Assembly (NCBI GenBank): GCA_030681795.1 | Contig: JAUXRG010000092.1 | Coordinates: 1-53,056, forward strand | DNA length: 53,056 bases | From: Rubrivivax sp. | GTDB lineage: Bacteria; Pseudomonadota; Gammaproteobacteria; Burkholderiales; Burkholderiaceae_C | Direction: 5' to 3' | Shown here: in pieces, positions 7,590 to 15,621 of the stretch | How the letters are laid out: each line of letters opens with the position of its first letter | Numbering within the stretch: position 1 is the stretch's first letter | Translations under genes and position numbers: made by a program | Notes under the pieces: generated by a model | Seen by the model: the letters and a program-made list of their open reading frames with translations, nothing else | Database searches by the model: none | What the model was told of the DNA's origin: nothing

Positions 7590-8756
7590 TCACGCGAGGT
7601 CAGCGATGGCGACCCCCAGCTCGTGCAGCGGCAGCACCTCGACGCCGGGTGCCAACGGATAGCGGCGCGCCACCGGGGCAACGACCCAGGCGGTGGCGAT
7701 TTTCAAGTCCTGCAACGACTGCCAGAACCCTTTGGCCGGTTTGGGTGCCGACGAAAACTTGATCTCGATGCCGGTCTTTCGGCCGCGGTGCTCGATCACC
7801 AGGTCGAGTTCGGCGCCTGCCGCGGTGCGGTAGAAGCCCATCTGCGCTTCGGCGGGCAGCGCCGCCGCCACCTGTTCGATGACGAAGCCCTCCCAGGAGG
7901 CGCCCGCCGCCGGGTGGCCTTGCAGGTCGCGCACGCTGGCCAGGCCCAGCAACGCGTGCAGCACGCCGCTGTCGCGCACATAGACCTTGGGCGACTTGAC
8001 CAGCCGTTTGCCGACGTTGGCCAGATGCGGCTCGAGGCGGCGCACCATCAGCGTATCGACCAGCGTATCCAGGTAGCGCGCCGTGGTGGTGTGCGATGCA
8101 CCGCCCAGCGCCTGGCCCAGCAACGAAGCGTTGAACATCTGGCCCTGCAAGTGCGCCAGCATGGTCCAGAAGCGGCGCATCGTCTCGGCCGGTACGCGCA
8201 GCCCCAGGGCCGGCAGGTCGCGCTGCAGGAAGGTCTGGATGAAGTCCTGCCGCCACTGCAGCGCCGCCTCGTCGTCAGCCGCCAGATAGCTCAAGGGGTA
8301 GCCGCCGCTCAGCCAAAGGTTTTGCACCGTGGCCAGGTCGGGCGGCAATTCGGCCGCCCGCAGCGGGGTCAGTTCGACGTAGGACACGCGCCCGGCCAGT
8401 GATTCGCTGCTCTGGCGCAGCAACTCGCCCGAGGCCGAACCCAGCAACAGGAAGCGGCCCGGGCGGCGATCGGCGTCGATCAGCGGGCGCAGGGCAGCGA
8501 AGAGCTGCGGCAGGTGCTGAACCTCGTCGAGCACGACGAGGCGATCGCTGACGCTCGGGAAGAACAACTCGGGCTCGGCCACCGCGGCACGGTCCGAGGG
8601 GCGCTCCATGTCGAGCACCACGGCGCCCTTGTGGCGCGAGGCGATGACGGTGGCCAATGTGGTCTTGCCGACCTGGCGCGGCCCGAGCAGGACCACCGCC
8701 GGGAATTGCGCCAGGCGGCGCTTCACGGTGGCTTCGAGCAATCGACTTAGCATCAT
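7590..8756 (-). CDS. DUF4143-type AAA ATPase, 388 aa
   Basis: This is a second member of the family at 2633-3766. Walker A is GPRQVGKTT at residues 25-33, Walker B RLVVLDEVQ near 71-79, then GSASGELLRQ and a GGYPLSYLA segment. The C-terminal part has ELDLVIE and GIEIKFSS, matching the PD-(D/E)xK-like end of DUF4143 proteins. The two window members share the fold but differ widely in sequence, so they are not a recent duplication. Two adjacent ATG codons (8756 and 8753) are possible starts. The first lies inside a long inverted repeat (8754-8790). It is convergent with cysNC and just downstream of the polysaccharide cluster. The role is unknown. Confidence 0.88.
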   Translation of the reverse strand: MMLSRLLEATVKRRLAQFPAVVLLGPRQVGKTTLATVIASRHKGAVVLDMERPSDRAAVAEPELFFPSVSDRLVVLDEVQHLPQLFAALRPLIDADRRPGRFLLLGSASGELLRQSSESLAGRVSYVELTPLRAAELPPDLATVQNLWLSGGYPLSYLAADDEAALQWRQDFIQTFLQRDLPALGLRVPAETMRRFWTMLAHLQGQMFNASLLGQALGGASHTTTARYLDTLVDTLMVRRLEPHLANVGKRLVKSPKVYVRDSGVLHALLGLASVRDLQGHPAAGASWEGFVIEQVAAALPAEAQMGFYRTAAGAELDLVIEHRGRKTGIEIKFSSAPKPAKGFWQSLQDLKIATAWVVAPVARRYPLAPGVEVLPLHELGVAIADLA

Positions 8757-8790
8757 TGCATTTTGATCGTCTATCGATCAATTTGCAATG
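8754..8790. promoter_or_regulatory. Long inverted repeat overlapping the start codon of the second DUF4143 ATPase
   Basis: Two 16-base arms (CATTGCATTTTGATCG and CGATCAATTTGCAATG) match at 14 of 16 positions around a 5-base centre, TCTAT. The left arm contains the start codon of the ATPase at 8754-8756. The right arm ends one base before the stop codon of the polysaccharide dehydratase (8791). It is AT-rich against the background, and an autoregulatory operator or an mRNA hairpin is likely. Confidence 0.55.
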
Positions 8791-10665
8791 TTACTGAGCC
8801 GGCTTGTACCCCGCCACCACCTCGGCCAGGCGTGATCGCACCTCGGCTTCTGCCGCTCCGGTCGTCTGGCGGGCCCATTCGAGCAGCGCCAGGACGCCGC
8901 CCGGTTCGTCCCGCAGCCTGGCGATGCGCAAGCGCTCGACCCTCGTGGGCACGGTGTCGTCGGCATCCGCCAGCAACTCCTCGAAGAGCTTCTCGCCCGG
9001 GCGCAGGCCGGTAAATTCGATGGCGATCTCGTCTGGCGCGTGCCCGGCCAGGCGGATGAGATCGCGCGCCAGGTCGACGATCTTCACCGGCTCGCCCATG
9101 TCGAGCACCAGCACCTGCCCGCTTTCGCCGATGCTGGCTGCCTGCAACACCAGGCGCGCCGCCTCGGGAATGGTCATGAAGTAGCGAATGATCTCCGGGT
9201 GCGTCACGGTCACCGGGCCACCGCGGGCGATCTGCTCCTTGAACTTGGGGATCACGCTGCCGCTGCTGCCCAGCACATTGCCGAAGCGCACGGCCATGAA
9301 ACGTGTGCCGGGGTGCTCGCCGGCCAGGTGGCTGAGCACCATCTCGGCGGCGCGCTTGGTGGCCCCCATCACGTTGGTGGGGTTCACCGCCTTGTCGGTG
9401 CTGATGAGCACGAAGCGCTCGGCGCCGGCCTCGGCCGCGGCCAGGGCGGCGTGGTAGGTGCCCAGCGTGTTGTTGCGCAGTGCGGCCGCGGCGTTGAGCT
9501 CTTCCATCAGCGGCACATGCTTGTAGGCCGCGGCATGGAACACCACCTGCGGGCGCCACCGCGCGAAGGTGTGGCGCAGGTGGGCCAGGTCCTTCACGTC
9601 GCCGATCAGGCGCACGAGTTCGAGCCCGGGGAAGCTCTCAGTCAGCTCCTGCTCCAGGGTGTAGAGGTTGAATTCGCTGAGCTCGTAGAGCACCAGCCGC
9701 GCCGGCGCGAAGCGCGCCACCTGGCGGCACAGCTCGCTGCCGATGCTGCCGCCCGCGCCGGTGATGAGCACGGTCTTGCCCTGCAGGGTCTGCGCGATGC
9801 CGGCTTCGTCGAGCACCACGGGCTCGCGGCCCAGCAAGTCCTCGGGCTCGATGTCGCGCAGGCGTTCGACGCGGCTCTTGCCGGTGCGCAACTCGTCGGC
9901 GCTGGGCACGGTGAGCACGGGCAGGCCGGTGCCCGCCGCCAGGTCCAGCGCGCGCCGGCGCTGCGCGCGTGTGGCCGCGGGCATGGCCACCACCACATGG
10001 GTGGCGCTGCCGAGCACGGCCTTGTCGACCAGCGCCGCCAGCGGGCCCAGCACCGGCACGCTGCCGATGCGCGCGCCTTGCTTGGCGCGGTCGTCGTCGA
10101 GCAGGCCCAGCACCACCCAGCCCTGCTGGTGCAGCCCCGCCAGGAGCATCCGCGCGGCCTCGCCGGCACCCAGCACGATGGCGCGGCGCACCTCGCCATG
10201 CTGCCCGGCGATGCGCGAGCGGGCATGCTCGTAGGTCATGCGGTAGGCGATGCGCACCACCGCCAGGCCCATCAAGGTGACCACCGGGTGCAGGGCCAGC
10301 ACCGCGCGCGGCACCTTGTTCAGGCCCAGGCCCATCACCACCGCAGCTGCGACCGTGCCGGCCAGGGCGCAGGCCAGCGTCAGGCGCTTGATCTCGCCGA
10401 AGCCCGCAAAGCGCCACATGCTCTGCGGCACCTTGAAGAGCGCGCTGGCCAGAAGATAGGCGAGCACCACGCCGGCCAGCACCCAGCCGTCATACGAAGG
10501 CCGGGCACTGAGCCAGCGCTCGAAGCCCAGGCGGAACAGGTAGGTGACATTCCAGCAGGCCGCCACCACCACGGCGTCGATGGCCAGCGACAGCGGTTCA
10601 CGGTGCGGACGCAGCCGCGCCAGGAACAGGTCCACGCGGTGCCAGAAGCTCGGGCGCGGGGTCAT
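8791..10665 (-). CDS. CapD/WbpM-type NDP-sugar 4,6-dehydratase, membrane bound
   Basis: A 624-aa protein with four N-terminal membrane helices (about residues 20-140), a CoA-binding-like Rossmann region (VLGAGEAARMLL) and a C-terminal short-chain dehydrogenase domain with TGAGGSIGSE and the STDKAVNPTNVMGATKR active-site stretch. This is the architecture of WbpM, PglF and CapD, which oxidise and dehydrate UDP-GlcNAc to a 4-keto-6-deoxy sugar for surface glycans. The start ATG at 10665 begins MTPRPSFWHRVD. A longer upstream reading is low-complexity and would overlap the sugar-transferase gene. It is the last gene of the polysaccharide cluster. The keto sugar is a likely substrate for the aminotransferase at 11923, which is inference. 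Confidence 0.92.
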   Translation of the reverse strand: MTPRPSFWHRVDLFLARLRPHREPLSLAIDAVVVAACWNVTYLFRLGFERWLSARPSYDGWVLAGVVLAYLLASALFKVPQSMWRFAGFGEIKRLTLACALAGTVAAAVVMGLGLNKVPRAVLALHPVVTLMGLAVVRIAYRMTYEHARSRIAGQHGEVRRAIVLGAGEAARMLLAGLHQQGWVVLGLLDDDRAKQGARIGSVPVLGPLAALVDKAVLGSATHVVVAMPAATRAQRRRALDLAAGTGLPVLTVPSADELRTGKSRVERLRDIEPEDLLGREPVVLDEAGIAQTLQGKTVLITGAGGSIGSELCRQVARFAPARLVLYELSEFNLYTLEQELTESFPGLELVRLIGDVKDLAHLRHTFARWRPQVVFHAAAYKHVPLMEELNAAAALRNNTLGTYHAALAAAEAGAERFVLISTDKAVNPTNVMGATKRAAEMVLSHLAGEHPGTRFMAVRFGNVLGSSGSVIPKFKEQIARGGPVTVTHPEIIRYFMTIPEAARLVLQAASIGESGQVLVLDMGEPVKIVDLARDLIRLAGHAPDEIAIEFTGLRPGEKLFEELLADADDTVPTRVERLRIARLRDEPGGVLALLEWARQTTGAAEAEVRSRLAEVVAGYKPAQ

Positions 10666-10729
10666 GGCAGAGCCAGGGACGGGTGTCGGTTCTGTTTCAT
10701 GGTGGGATGTGGAATTCTGCGGGCGGTGC

Positions 10730-11323
10730 TCAGGCACGCCGCAGCAGCGCCAGCAGCGTGCGCCACAGCACAGCGATGTCGCTGGCCAGCGAAGCCTGCT
10801 CGGCATACTCGGCGGCGCGCTGCAGCTTGGCGGGCAGGATGACCTGGATGTACTCGCGCTCCGGGTCGTCGGCCGCGGCAAGCAGCGCGGCTTCGTCGAT
10901 GAAGTGCAGCGACGCCGGGTCGGTGAGCCCGGGCCGCACGGCCAGCGCGCGCTCGCGCAGTGCCGGTGGGTAGTGGGCCACGTAGCGTGGCACCTCGGGC
11001 CGGGGGCCGACCAGGCTCATCGCGCCCTGCAGCACGTCGATGAACTGCGGCAGCTCGTCCAGCCGCGTGCGGCGCAGGAAGCTGCCCACGCGCGTGATGC
11101 GCGGGTCGTCGCCCACGGTCAGTGGCAAGCCCGTGGCACCGGCGTGCATGGTGCGGAACTTGTGGATACGGAACACCACGCCGCGGCGCCCCACCCGCGG
11201 CTGGCGATAGAACACCGGCCCCGGGGAATCGAGCTTGATCGTCAGCCCGACGACCAGCAGCAACGGCGAGAGCAGCAGCAGCGCGACGGCGGCGACCAGC
11301 AGGTCGAACAGGCGCTTGGCCAC
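10730..11323 (-). CDS. Initiating sugar-phosphate transferase (bacterial sugar transferase family)
   Basis: A 197-aa protein with one N-terminal hydrophobic segment (LLVAAVALLLLSPLLLVVGL), then the family signatures KLDSPGPVFYRQPRVG, FRIHKFRTM, RRTRLDELPQ and SLVGPRPEVP. This is the short PglC/WcaJ-catalytic-domain type that moves a sugar phosphate from a UDP-sugar to undecaprenyl phosphate, the first step of glycan assembly at the inner membrane. The start is GTG at 11323; an ATG is not available near the conserved N-terminus. It sits just upstream of the dehydratase gene and eight bases after the Uma2 gene. Confidence 0.93.
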   Translation of the reverse strand: MAKRLFDLLVAAVALLLLSPLLLVVGLTIKLDSPGPVFYRQPRVGRRGVVFRIHKFRTMHAGATGLPLTVGDDPRITRVGSFLRRTRLDELPQFIDVLQGAMSLVGPRPEVPRYVAHYPPALRERALAVRPGLTDPASLHFIDEAALLAAADDPEREYIQVILPAKLQRAAEYAEQASLASDIAVLWRTLLALLRRA

Positions 11324-11330
11324 GCAGGGG

Positions 11331-11900
11331 TCAGGGCGCCGGGCTCGGCTCTATCCCTGCGAAGACATCCGCCATCGCGACCTGGCAGCCGATGCTGGCG
11401 GCTTCCATCGTCTGCGCTTCGCTCATGTCGTGCAGATCCCAAAGCCCGTCGGCGCCGCGGCGAAAGGCCTCGACGCGGCGGGTATCGGGGTCCACCAGGA
11501 TGTATTCCTGCAGCGAAGGAATGCGGCGGTAGAGCGCGAACTTCTGGCTGCGGTCGTAGGCCTGGGTGCTGGGCGAGAGGACCTCCACCACCAGCGTCGG
11601 TGCGCGGAAGATCATCTCGGTGGCGAGGTCTGCCTTGTCGCAGGTGACGAAGACGTCGGGGTAGAGCACGGTGTCGTCGGCGATCTGGACCTTCATGCCT
11701 TCGGTGAAGACCTGGCAGGGCGAGCCGTCGAGCGCTTCGGACAGGCGCCGATTGAGGTTGGACACCACACGCCCGTGAGAACGCCGGCCACCGACCATGG
11801 CGAATATCTCTCCCCGGTAGAACTCATGCTTCTCCGGCTGGGCGTTCTCCCAGGCCAGGTAGGCATCGAGCGTGAGTTTGGGTTGGGGCAATGCACTCAT
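11331..11900 (-). CDS. Uma2 family nuclease-like protein (DUF820), 189 aa
   Basis: The sequence shows the Uma2/DUF820 pattern: LTLDAYLAWE at the start, HEFYRGEIFAM, YPDVFVTCDKAD, then LVVEVLSPST and a KFALYRR lysine, ending in a DPDTRRVEAFRR strand. The D...E...K arrangement fits a PD-(D/E)xK nuclease fold. Family function is unproven, although members are very numerous in cyanobacteria and some proteobacteria. The ATG at 11900 has a GAGGTG ribosome site six bases upstream. It lies inside the polysaccharide operon between the aminotransferase and the sugar transferase, where it has no obvious biosynthetic job, so it is probably an insertion. Confidence 0.85.
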   Translation of the reverse strand: MSALPQPKLTLDAYLAWENAQPEKHEFYRGEIFAMVGGRRSHGRVVSNLNRRLSEALDGSPCQVFTEGMKVQIADDTVLYPDVFVTCDKADLATEMIFRAPTLVVEVLSPSTQAYDRSQKFALYRRIPSLQEYILVDPDTRRVEAFRRGADGLWDLHDMSEAQTMEAASIGCQVAMADVFAGIEPSPAP

Positions 11901-11922
11901 GTTTCACCTCACCGCAAGTGCG

Positions 11923-13089
11923 TCATCGTAGCGCCGCACGCACCGCGGCGGCCACGCGCTCCACGTCGGCCTCGGTCATGCGCGTATACAGCGGCAGGCT
12001 CAGCATGCGCTCGTAGGCGTGCTGGCTGTGCGGGAACATGGCAGCGGTGAGGCCGTAACGGTCGCGCCAATAGGGATGCAGGTGCAGCGGGATGTAGTGC
12101 ACGCTGCAGCCGATGCCGGCCGCGAACAGGCGTTCGATGAAGCGGTCGCGGTGGATACCCGCGCCATCGGCCAGGCGCAGTACGTACAGGTGCCACGAAT
12201 GCTGGTCGCCCAGCGCTGGCCGCGGCGGCAGCACGACCGGCAGGCCGGCCAGCGCCCGGTCGTAGGCCGCAGCCAGCCGCTCGCGCTGCTGCTGGAACGC
12301 CAGCGCCCGCTTGAGCTGGTGGATGCCCAGCGCCGCGGCGATGTCCGTCAGGTTGTACTTGAAGCCCGGCGCCACGACCTCGTAATACCAGCTCGGCACC
12401 TTGGCCGTGAAGCGGTCGAAGGCGTCGCGGTTCATGCCATGCAGGCGCATGGTCTTGGCGCGCTGGGCGAGTGCGGCGTCGCGCGTCACCAGCATGCCGC
12501 CTTCGCCGGTGGTGATGGTCTTGTTGGCGTAGAAGCTGAACACCGTGGCATCGCTGGCCAGCGTGCCGACAAGGCAGCCACCACAGGTCGTGGGCAGCGC
12601 GTGGGCGGCGTCTTCCACGACCTTCAAGTTGTGTCGGTGCGCGATGTCCAGCAGGGCCGGCATGTCGGCAGCCAGGCCGCCGTAGTGCACTGGCATGATG
12701 GCCTTCGTGCGCGGCGTGATCGCAGCCTCCACGGCCGCAGGATCGATGTTCAATGTGGCGGGGTCGATGTCGACCAACTTCACGTCGGCGCCCAGGTAGC
12801 GCACGACCTCGGCTGTGGCGGTAAAGGTGTGGGTGGTGGTGATGACCTCGTCGCCGGGGGCTATGCCCAGGGCTTCCAGCGCCAAGTGCAGGCCGGCCGT
12901 GGCGCTGTTGACGGCGATGCAGTGCAGGCCCTCGGGCTCACCCAGGAAGGCCGAGAAGTCCTGCTCGAAGCGGCGCGCCTTGGGGCCGGTGGTGACCCAG
13001 CCGCTGCGCAGCGTGTCCACCACCTCGGCGATCTCTTCCTCGCCGATCTCGGGCAGGGCGAAGGGCAGGAAGGGCTGCGTGGGGCTCAT
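11923..13089 (-). CDS. DegT/DnrJ/EryC1/StrS sugar aminotransferase
   Basis: A 388-aa PLP enzyme that transfers an amino group to a keto sugar. The Schiff-base lysine is in [19 protein letters not shown]; other hallmarks are [38 protein letters not shown] and VEDAAHALP. The start ATG at 13089 has GGAG nine bases upstream. An upstream TTG at 13104 is less likely. The vapC stop at 13094-13096 lies just before it, so the two may be transcribed together. In context it would aminate the 4-keto sugar made by the CapD-type enzyme, giving a bacillosamine- or viosamine-like residue. The exact sugar is inference. Confidence 0.93.
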   Translation of the reverse strand: MSPTQPFLPFALPEIGEEEIAEVVDTLRSGWVTTGPKARRFEQDFSAFLGEPEGLHCIAVNSATAGLHLALEALGIAPGDEVITTTHTFTATAEVVRYLGADVKLVDIDPATLNIDPAAVEAAITPRTKAIMPVHYGGLAADMPALLDIAHRHNLKVVEDAAHALPTTCGGCLVGTLASDATVFSFYANKTITTGEGGMLVTRDAALAQRAKTMRLHGMNRDAFDRFTAKVPSWYYEVVAPGFKYNLTDIAAALGIHQLKRALAFQQQRERLAAAYDRALAGLPVVLPPRPALGDQHSWHLYVLRLADGAGIHRDRFIERLFAAGIGCSVHYIPLHLHPYWRDRYGLTAAMFPHSQHAYERMLSLPLYTRMTEADVERVAAAVRAALR

Positions 13090-13093
13090 CGCT

Positions 13094-13540
13094 TCAGGCT
13101 CCAAGAACGGTGAGGTGGCGCGCGTGGGCGCCGGGCACGGCCGCCAGGCTGATGCCGCGATCGAAGGTCACCAGCGTGCCCTTGCGCGCCACGGCCAGCC
13201 CCAGCAGGTAGACATCCGTCACCTGGCGTCCGCTGAGCACATGGGGCCAGGCGATGACCCCGGCATCGAGCAGGCTGAAGGCGTCGGGCCAGAACTCGTG
13301 GCTGCGGTCCGTGGCCGCGGCGGCCAGGCGTTCAACCACCCGCGCCGCCGGCTGCGGGTTGGGGTAGGCGGCCAGCGAAAGGATGCGGATGCAACCGTTC
13401 TGCGTCAGCGGGCATGACGCCCAGCCGCGCCTGGCCTGCGCTGCCAGCCACGACGTGGCCAGGCGGTGGTGCAGGTGCCCGGCGTCGAGCAGCGCCACCA
13501 GCACGTTCACATCGAGCAGCGCACGCATCGCGGGGTTCAC
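13094..13540 (-). CDS. VapC-type PIN-domain ribonuclease toxin
   Basis: A 148-aa PIN domain with the acidic residues expected for Mg-dependent RNA cleavage: D in [12 protein letters not shown] near residue 10, a mid-protein acidic pair in AFSLLDAG and [11 protein letters not shown], and D in TLVTFDRGI. The start is GTG at 13540. It overlaps the TGA of the antitoxin gene in a GTGA junction, which argues for translational coupling; an internal ATG at 13528 is also possible. Family knowledge: VapC toxins cut tRNA or rRNA and are held by VapB. The pair sits inside a polysaccharide biosynthesis run, so it may stabilise or simply have landed in this locus. Confidence 0.88.
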   Translation of the reverse strand: MNPAMRALLDVNVLVALLDAGHLHHRLATSWLAAQARRGWASCPLTQNGCIRILSLAAYPNPQPAARVVERLAAAATDRSHEFWPDAFSLLDAGVIAWPHVLSGRQVTDVYLLGLAVARKGTLVTFDRGISLAAVPGAHARHLTVLGA

Positions 13541-13791
13541 ACGCCTTCAGCTTCGCGCAACTCGTCGACCTGGTCGTTGGTCGTCACCACGCCGCGTCGC
13601 GCCGGGAAGGGCTCGAAACCCGCCACCCGACGGGACGGGCGCGAGCGCGCGGCGGCCGGCGTGTCGGTGGCGCCCGTGAAGCTGCGGCGCAACAGCGACG
13701 AGACCACTTGGCCCGCGCTGCGCCCTTCGCGCCGCGCCAGCTCCTTGGCGGCGGCCAGCACGTCGTCGTCGATGTCGAGCGTGGTGCGCAC
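13537..13791 (-). CDS. VapB-type antitoxin, ribbon-helix-helix
   Basis: An 84-aa protein starting with the classic DNA-binding strand RTTLDIDDDVLAAAKELA and helices to about residue 45. A basic, flexible C-terminal tail (RPSRRVAGFEPFP) probably binds the toxin. The start is GTG at 13791 with GAGGAG seven bases upstream. The stop overlaps the vapC start. RHH antitoxins usually bind their own promoter. Directly upstream lies a short tandem repeat (13819-13848) in the 63-base gap to the methyltransferase gene, a possible place for such an operator. Confidence 0.87.
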   Translation of the reverse strand: MRTTLDIDDDVLAAAKELARREGRSAGQVVSSLLRRSFTGATDTPAAARSRPSRRVAGFEPFPARRGVVTTNDQVDELREAEGV

Positions 13792-13818
13792 GGGGATCTC
13801 CTCGTCGGATGATGGGTT

Positions 13819-13848
13819 GATGCTGTGATGCTGTGATGCTGTGATGCT
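13819..13848. repeat. Tandem 8-base repeat upstream of vapB
   Basis: The unit GATGCTGT repeats 3.75 times with no mismatch in the gap between the vapB start (13791) and the stop of the methyltransferase gene (13855). It is short and AT-richer than the surroundings. It could be a VapB operator array or a slippage-prone tract. Confidence 0.85.
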
Positions 13849-13854
13849 AGCGCA

Positions 13855-14577
13855 TCATTCTGGTTCGTCCGGCTTGGCGATCCAGGCCAGCAGGTGGGTG
13901 CGCAGCACGGGCAGCGCGTTGAACACACCATACAGCGCCGGGTGCAGGCGACACACCGCACGGGCCAGCGGCGGGGCCAGGGTCAGGCGCGATGCGCTGA
14001 TGCGTGCCTGCGGGAAGAGCTCGCGCACGCGCGCCAGCGGCACGCCGCGGACATCGCGGTTGCGTGGATTATCGACGCTGAAGTCGTACCAGATCACCGC
14101 CCCGCCCGGCACCAGCCATTGCCACATCGCGTCGGCCAGGCGCTGCTGGAAGGCGTCGTCGAGCAGCGAGGAGAACACCGTGGCCGCCAGCACGAGCTGC
14201 CGGCTGCGCGGCGGCACGGGCGCCTCGCAGGCATCACCCAGCCACAGCGTGGCGGCCTCGGGCAACATGTGGCGCGCGGCGGCCAGGCGTTCGGGCAGCA
14301 GTTCGATGCCCTGCAGGTGTTCTGGCGCAAAGCCCATCTGCAACAGCTCCAGCAGATTGCCGCCGTGGCCGCAGCCGACCTCGGTGAGAAGCAGCGCCTC
14401 GACGTTGCCATGACCCTGCACCACCAGCATGCGCGCCAAGGCGCGCTGGCGCGCCTGCCGCTCGCGCAGCGCAGCGGGGTCGAGCAGGCTGTAGCGGCCG
14501 GCGGGCACCTCGCGGCGCGCATAGCGTTCGCGCACGGCGTCGGTCTCGCTCTTGGGATTGGTGGGCGGCTGGTCCAT
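13855..14577 (-). CDS. SAM-dependent methyltransferase of the polysaccharide cluster, 240 aa
   Basis: A class I Rossmann methyltransferase with SAM-binding motif I LLTEVGCGHGGNLLEL (near residue 65-78), motif II region LQGIELLPERL, then a GGAVIWYDF strand and RNRDVRGVPLARVRELFP. The C-terminal half has helices unlike metabolic methyltransferases. It is clearly related to the methyltransferase at 16697-17416: both share a WYD...NRD...VP...LFP pattern and an end of the form KP. The substrate is probably a sugar or lipid-linked glycan. The ATG at 14577 follows the glycosyltransferase stop by six bases. Confidence 0.85.
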   Translation of the reverse strand: MDQPPTNPKSETDAVRERYARREVPAGRYSLLDPAALRERQARQRALARMLVVQGHGNVEALLLTEVGCGHGGNLLELLQMGFAPEHLQGIELLPERLAAARHMLPEAATLWLGDACEAPVPPRSRQLVLAATVFSSLLDDAFQQRLADAMWQWLVPGGAVIWYDFSVDNPRNRDVRGVPLARVRELFPQARISASRLTLAPPLARAVCRLHPALYGVFNALPVLRTHLLAWIAKPDEPE

Positions 14578-14583
14578 CGAAGT

Positions 14584-15621
14584 TCAGCGGGTCAGGGCCC
14601 CGAAGCGCGAGCGCCCGGGGCGCCGGCGCAGCGCGTCCAGCCAACCCGGCCACGAGCCCAGGCCGTAGCCCAGGTGGTACGCCGCGATCACCGCCGGCAC
14701 GCGCGCCGCCACGGCCAGCGGCAGCTGCGCGCTCACCGCCACGGTGGCACTCAGCGCGAATACGGCCCCGGCGTAGGCCGTCACCAGGGCCAGCAAGGGC
14801 CAGACTGCGCCCCCCAGCCCGGCCAGCACCGCGCTCAGCGCGAGCAAGCCCACGAAGGCCGCCGGCACCAGGTGCCGCAACGAGGCCGGCTGCCGGTGCT
14901 TGACGATGACGAAGGGCTTCCAGTAGCCGTACTGGAACCACTGCGAAAACACCTGGCGCAACGTGCCGCGGGGCCGGTAGCGGCTGCGGATCAGCGGCGA
15001 CTGCCAGATGCGGCCGCCGCCGCGGCGGATGCGCAGGTTGTGCTCGTCGTCCTGGTTGCGCACCAGGGTCTCGTCGAAGCCGCCGAAACGCTCGAAGGTG
15101 GCCCGCGGCCAACAGCCCAGGTACACCGTGTCGACCCAGCCGGCATGGGCCAGCCGGCGCGACGCCGCCCCGCCCGCGACCCAGGCCGACTGGAACGCGG
15201 CGGCCACGGCCTGCGCCATCGGCCCGGCACCCGGGGCCGGCTCGGCGCGCCAGGGGCCGCCGACGTTGTCGGCCCCCGTTTGCGCCAGCGCGGCCAGGCA
15301 CTGCGCCACGTAGTCGGCGGCGTAGGCGGTGTGGATGTCCATGCGCACGATGACCTCGCCGCGGGCCGCCGCCAGCGCCCGGTTCAGCCCGGTGGAGACG
15401 ATGCGCCCGGGGTTGTCGATCCAGCGCAGACGCGGCTCGGCCGCCGCCAGCGCCACGAGCCGCTCGCGCGTGCCGTCGTCGCTGCTGCCGTCGGCAATGC
15501 ACAACTCGAGTCTCCAGCCCGCAGGCAATTGCTGCGCCAGCGCGTCGGCGCAGAAGGCGTCGATGTGCGCGCGCTCGTTGCGACAGGGCGCGATGATGCT
15601 GACGAGGCGCTCAACACTCAT
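14584..15621 (-). CDS. Family 2 glycosyltransferase, ExoA-like, membrane associated
   Basis: A 345-aa GT-A type enzyme: VSIIAPCRNERAHIDAF, IADGSSDDGTRE, a DxD-like MDIHTAYA, and the acceptor motif RNQDDEHNLRIRR. Three hydrophobic segments near the C-terminus (about residues 240-320) would anchor it to the inner membrane. This layout resembles ExoA of succinoglycan synthesis. The start at 15621 is fixed by an ATGA overlap with the stop of the preceding gene. It would add a sugar from an NDP-donor to the lipid-linked oligosaccharide; which sugar cannot be told. Confidence 0.9.
   Translation of the reverse strand: MSVERLVSIIAPCRNERAHIDAFCADALAQQLPAGWRLELCIADGSSDDGTRERLVALAAAEPRLRWIDNPGRIVSTGLNRALAAARGEVIVRMDIHTAYAADYVAQCLAALAQTGADNVGGPWRAEPAPGAGPMAQAVAAAFQSAWVAGGAASRRLAHAGWVDTVYLGCWPRATFERFGGFDETLVRNQDDEHNLRIRRGGGRIWQSPLIRSRYRPRGTLRQVFSQWFQYGYWKPFVIVKHRQPASLRHLVPAAFVGLLALSAVLAGLGGAVWPLLALVTAYAGAVFALSATVAVSAQLPLAVAARVPAVIAAYHLGYGLGSWPGWLDALRRRPGRSRFGALTR

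Noticed and set aside
8761..8783. TTGATC...GATCAA read as an FNR box
   Set aside because: The half sites are too far apart for the TTGAT-N4-ATCAA arrangement. The longer dyad symmetry explains the pattern.
9040..10842. Long rightward open frame opposite the CapD-type gene
   Set aside because: A shadow of the real leftward gene, which has clear SDR and membrane features.
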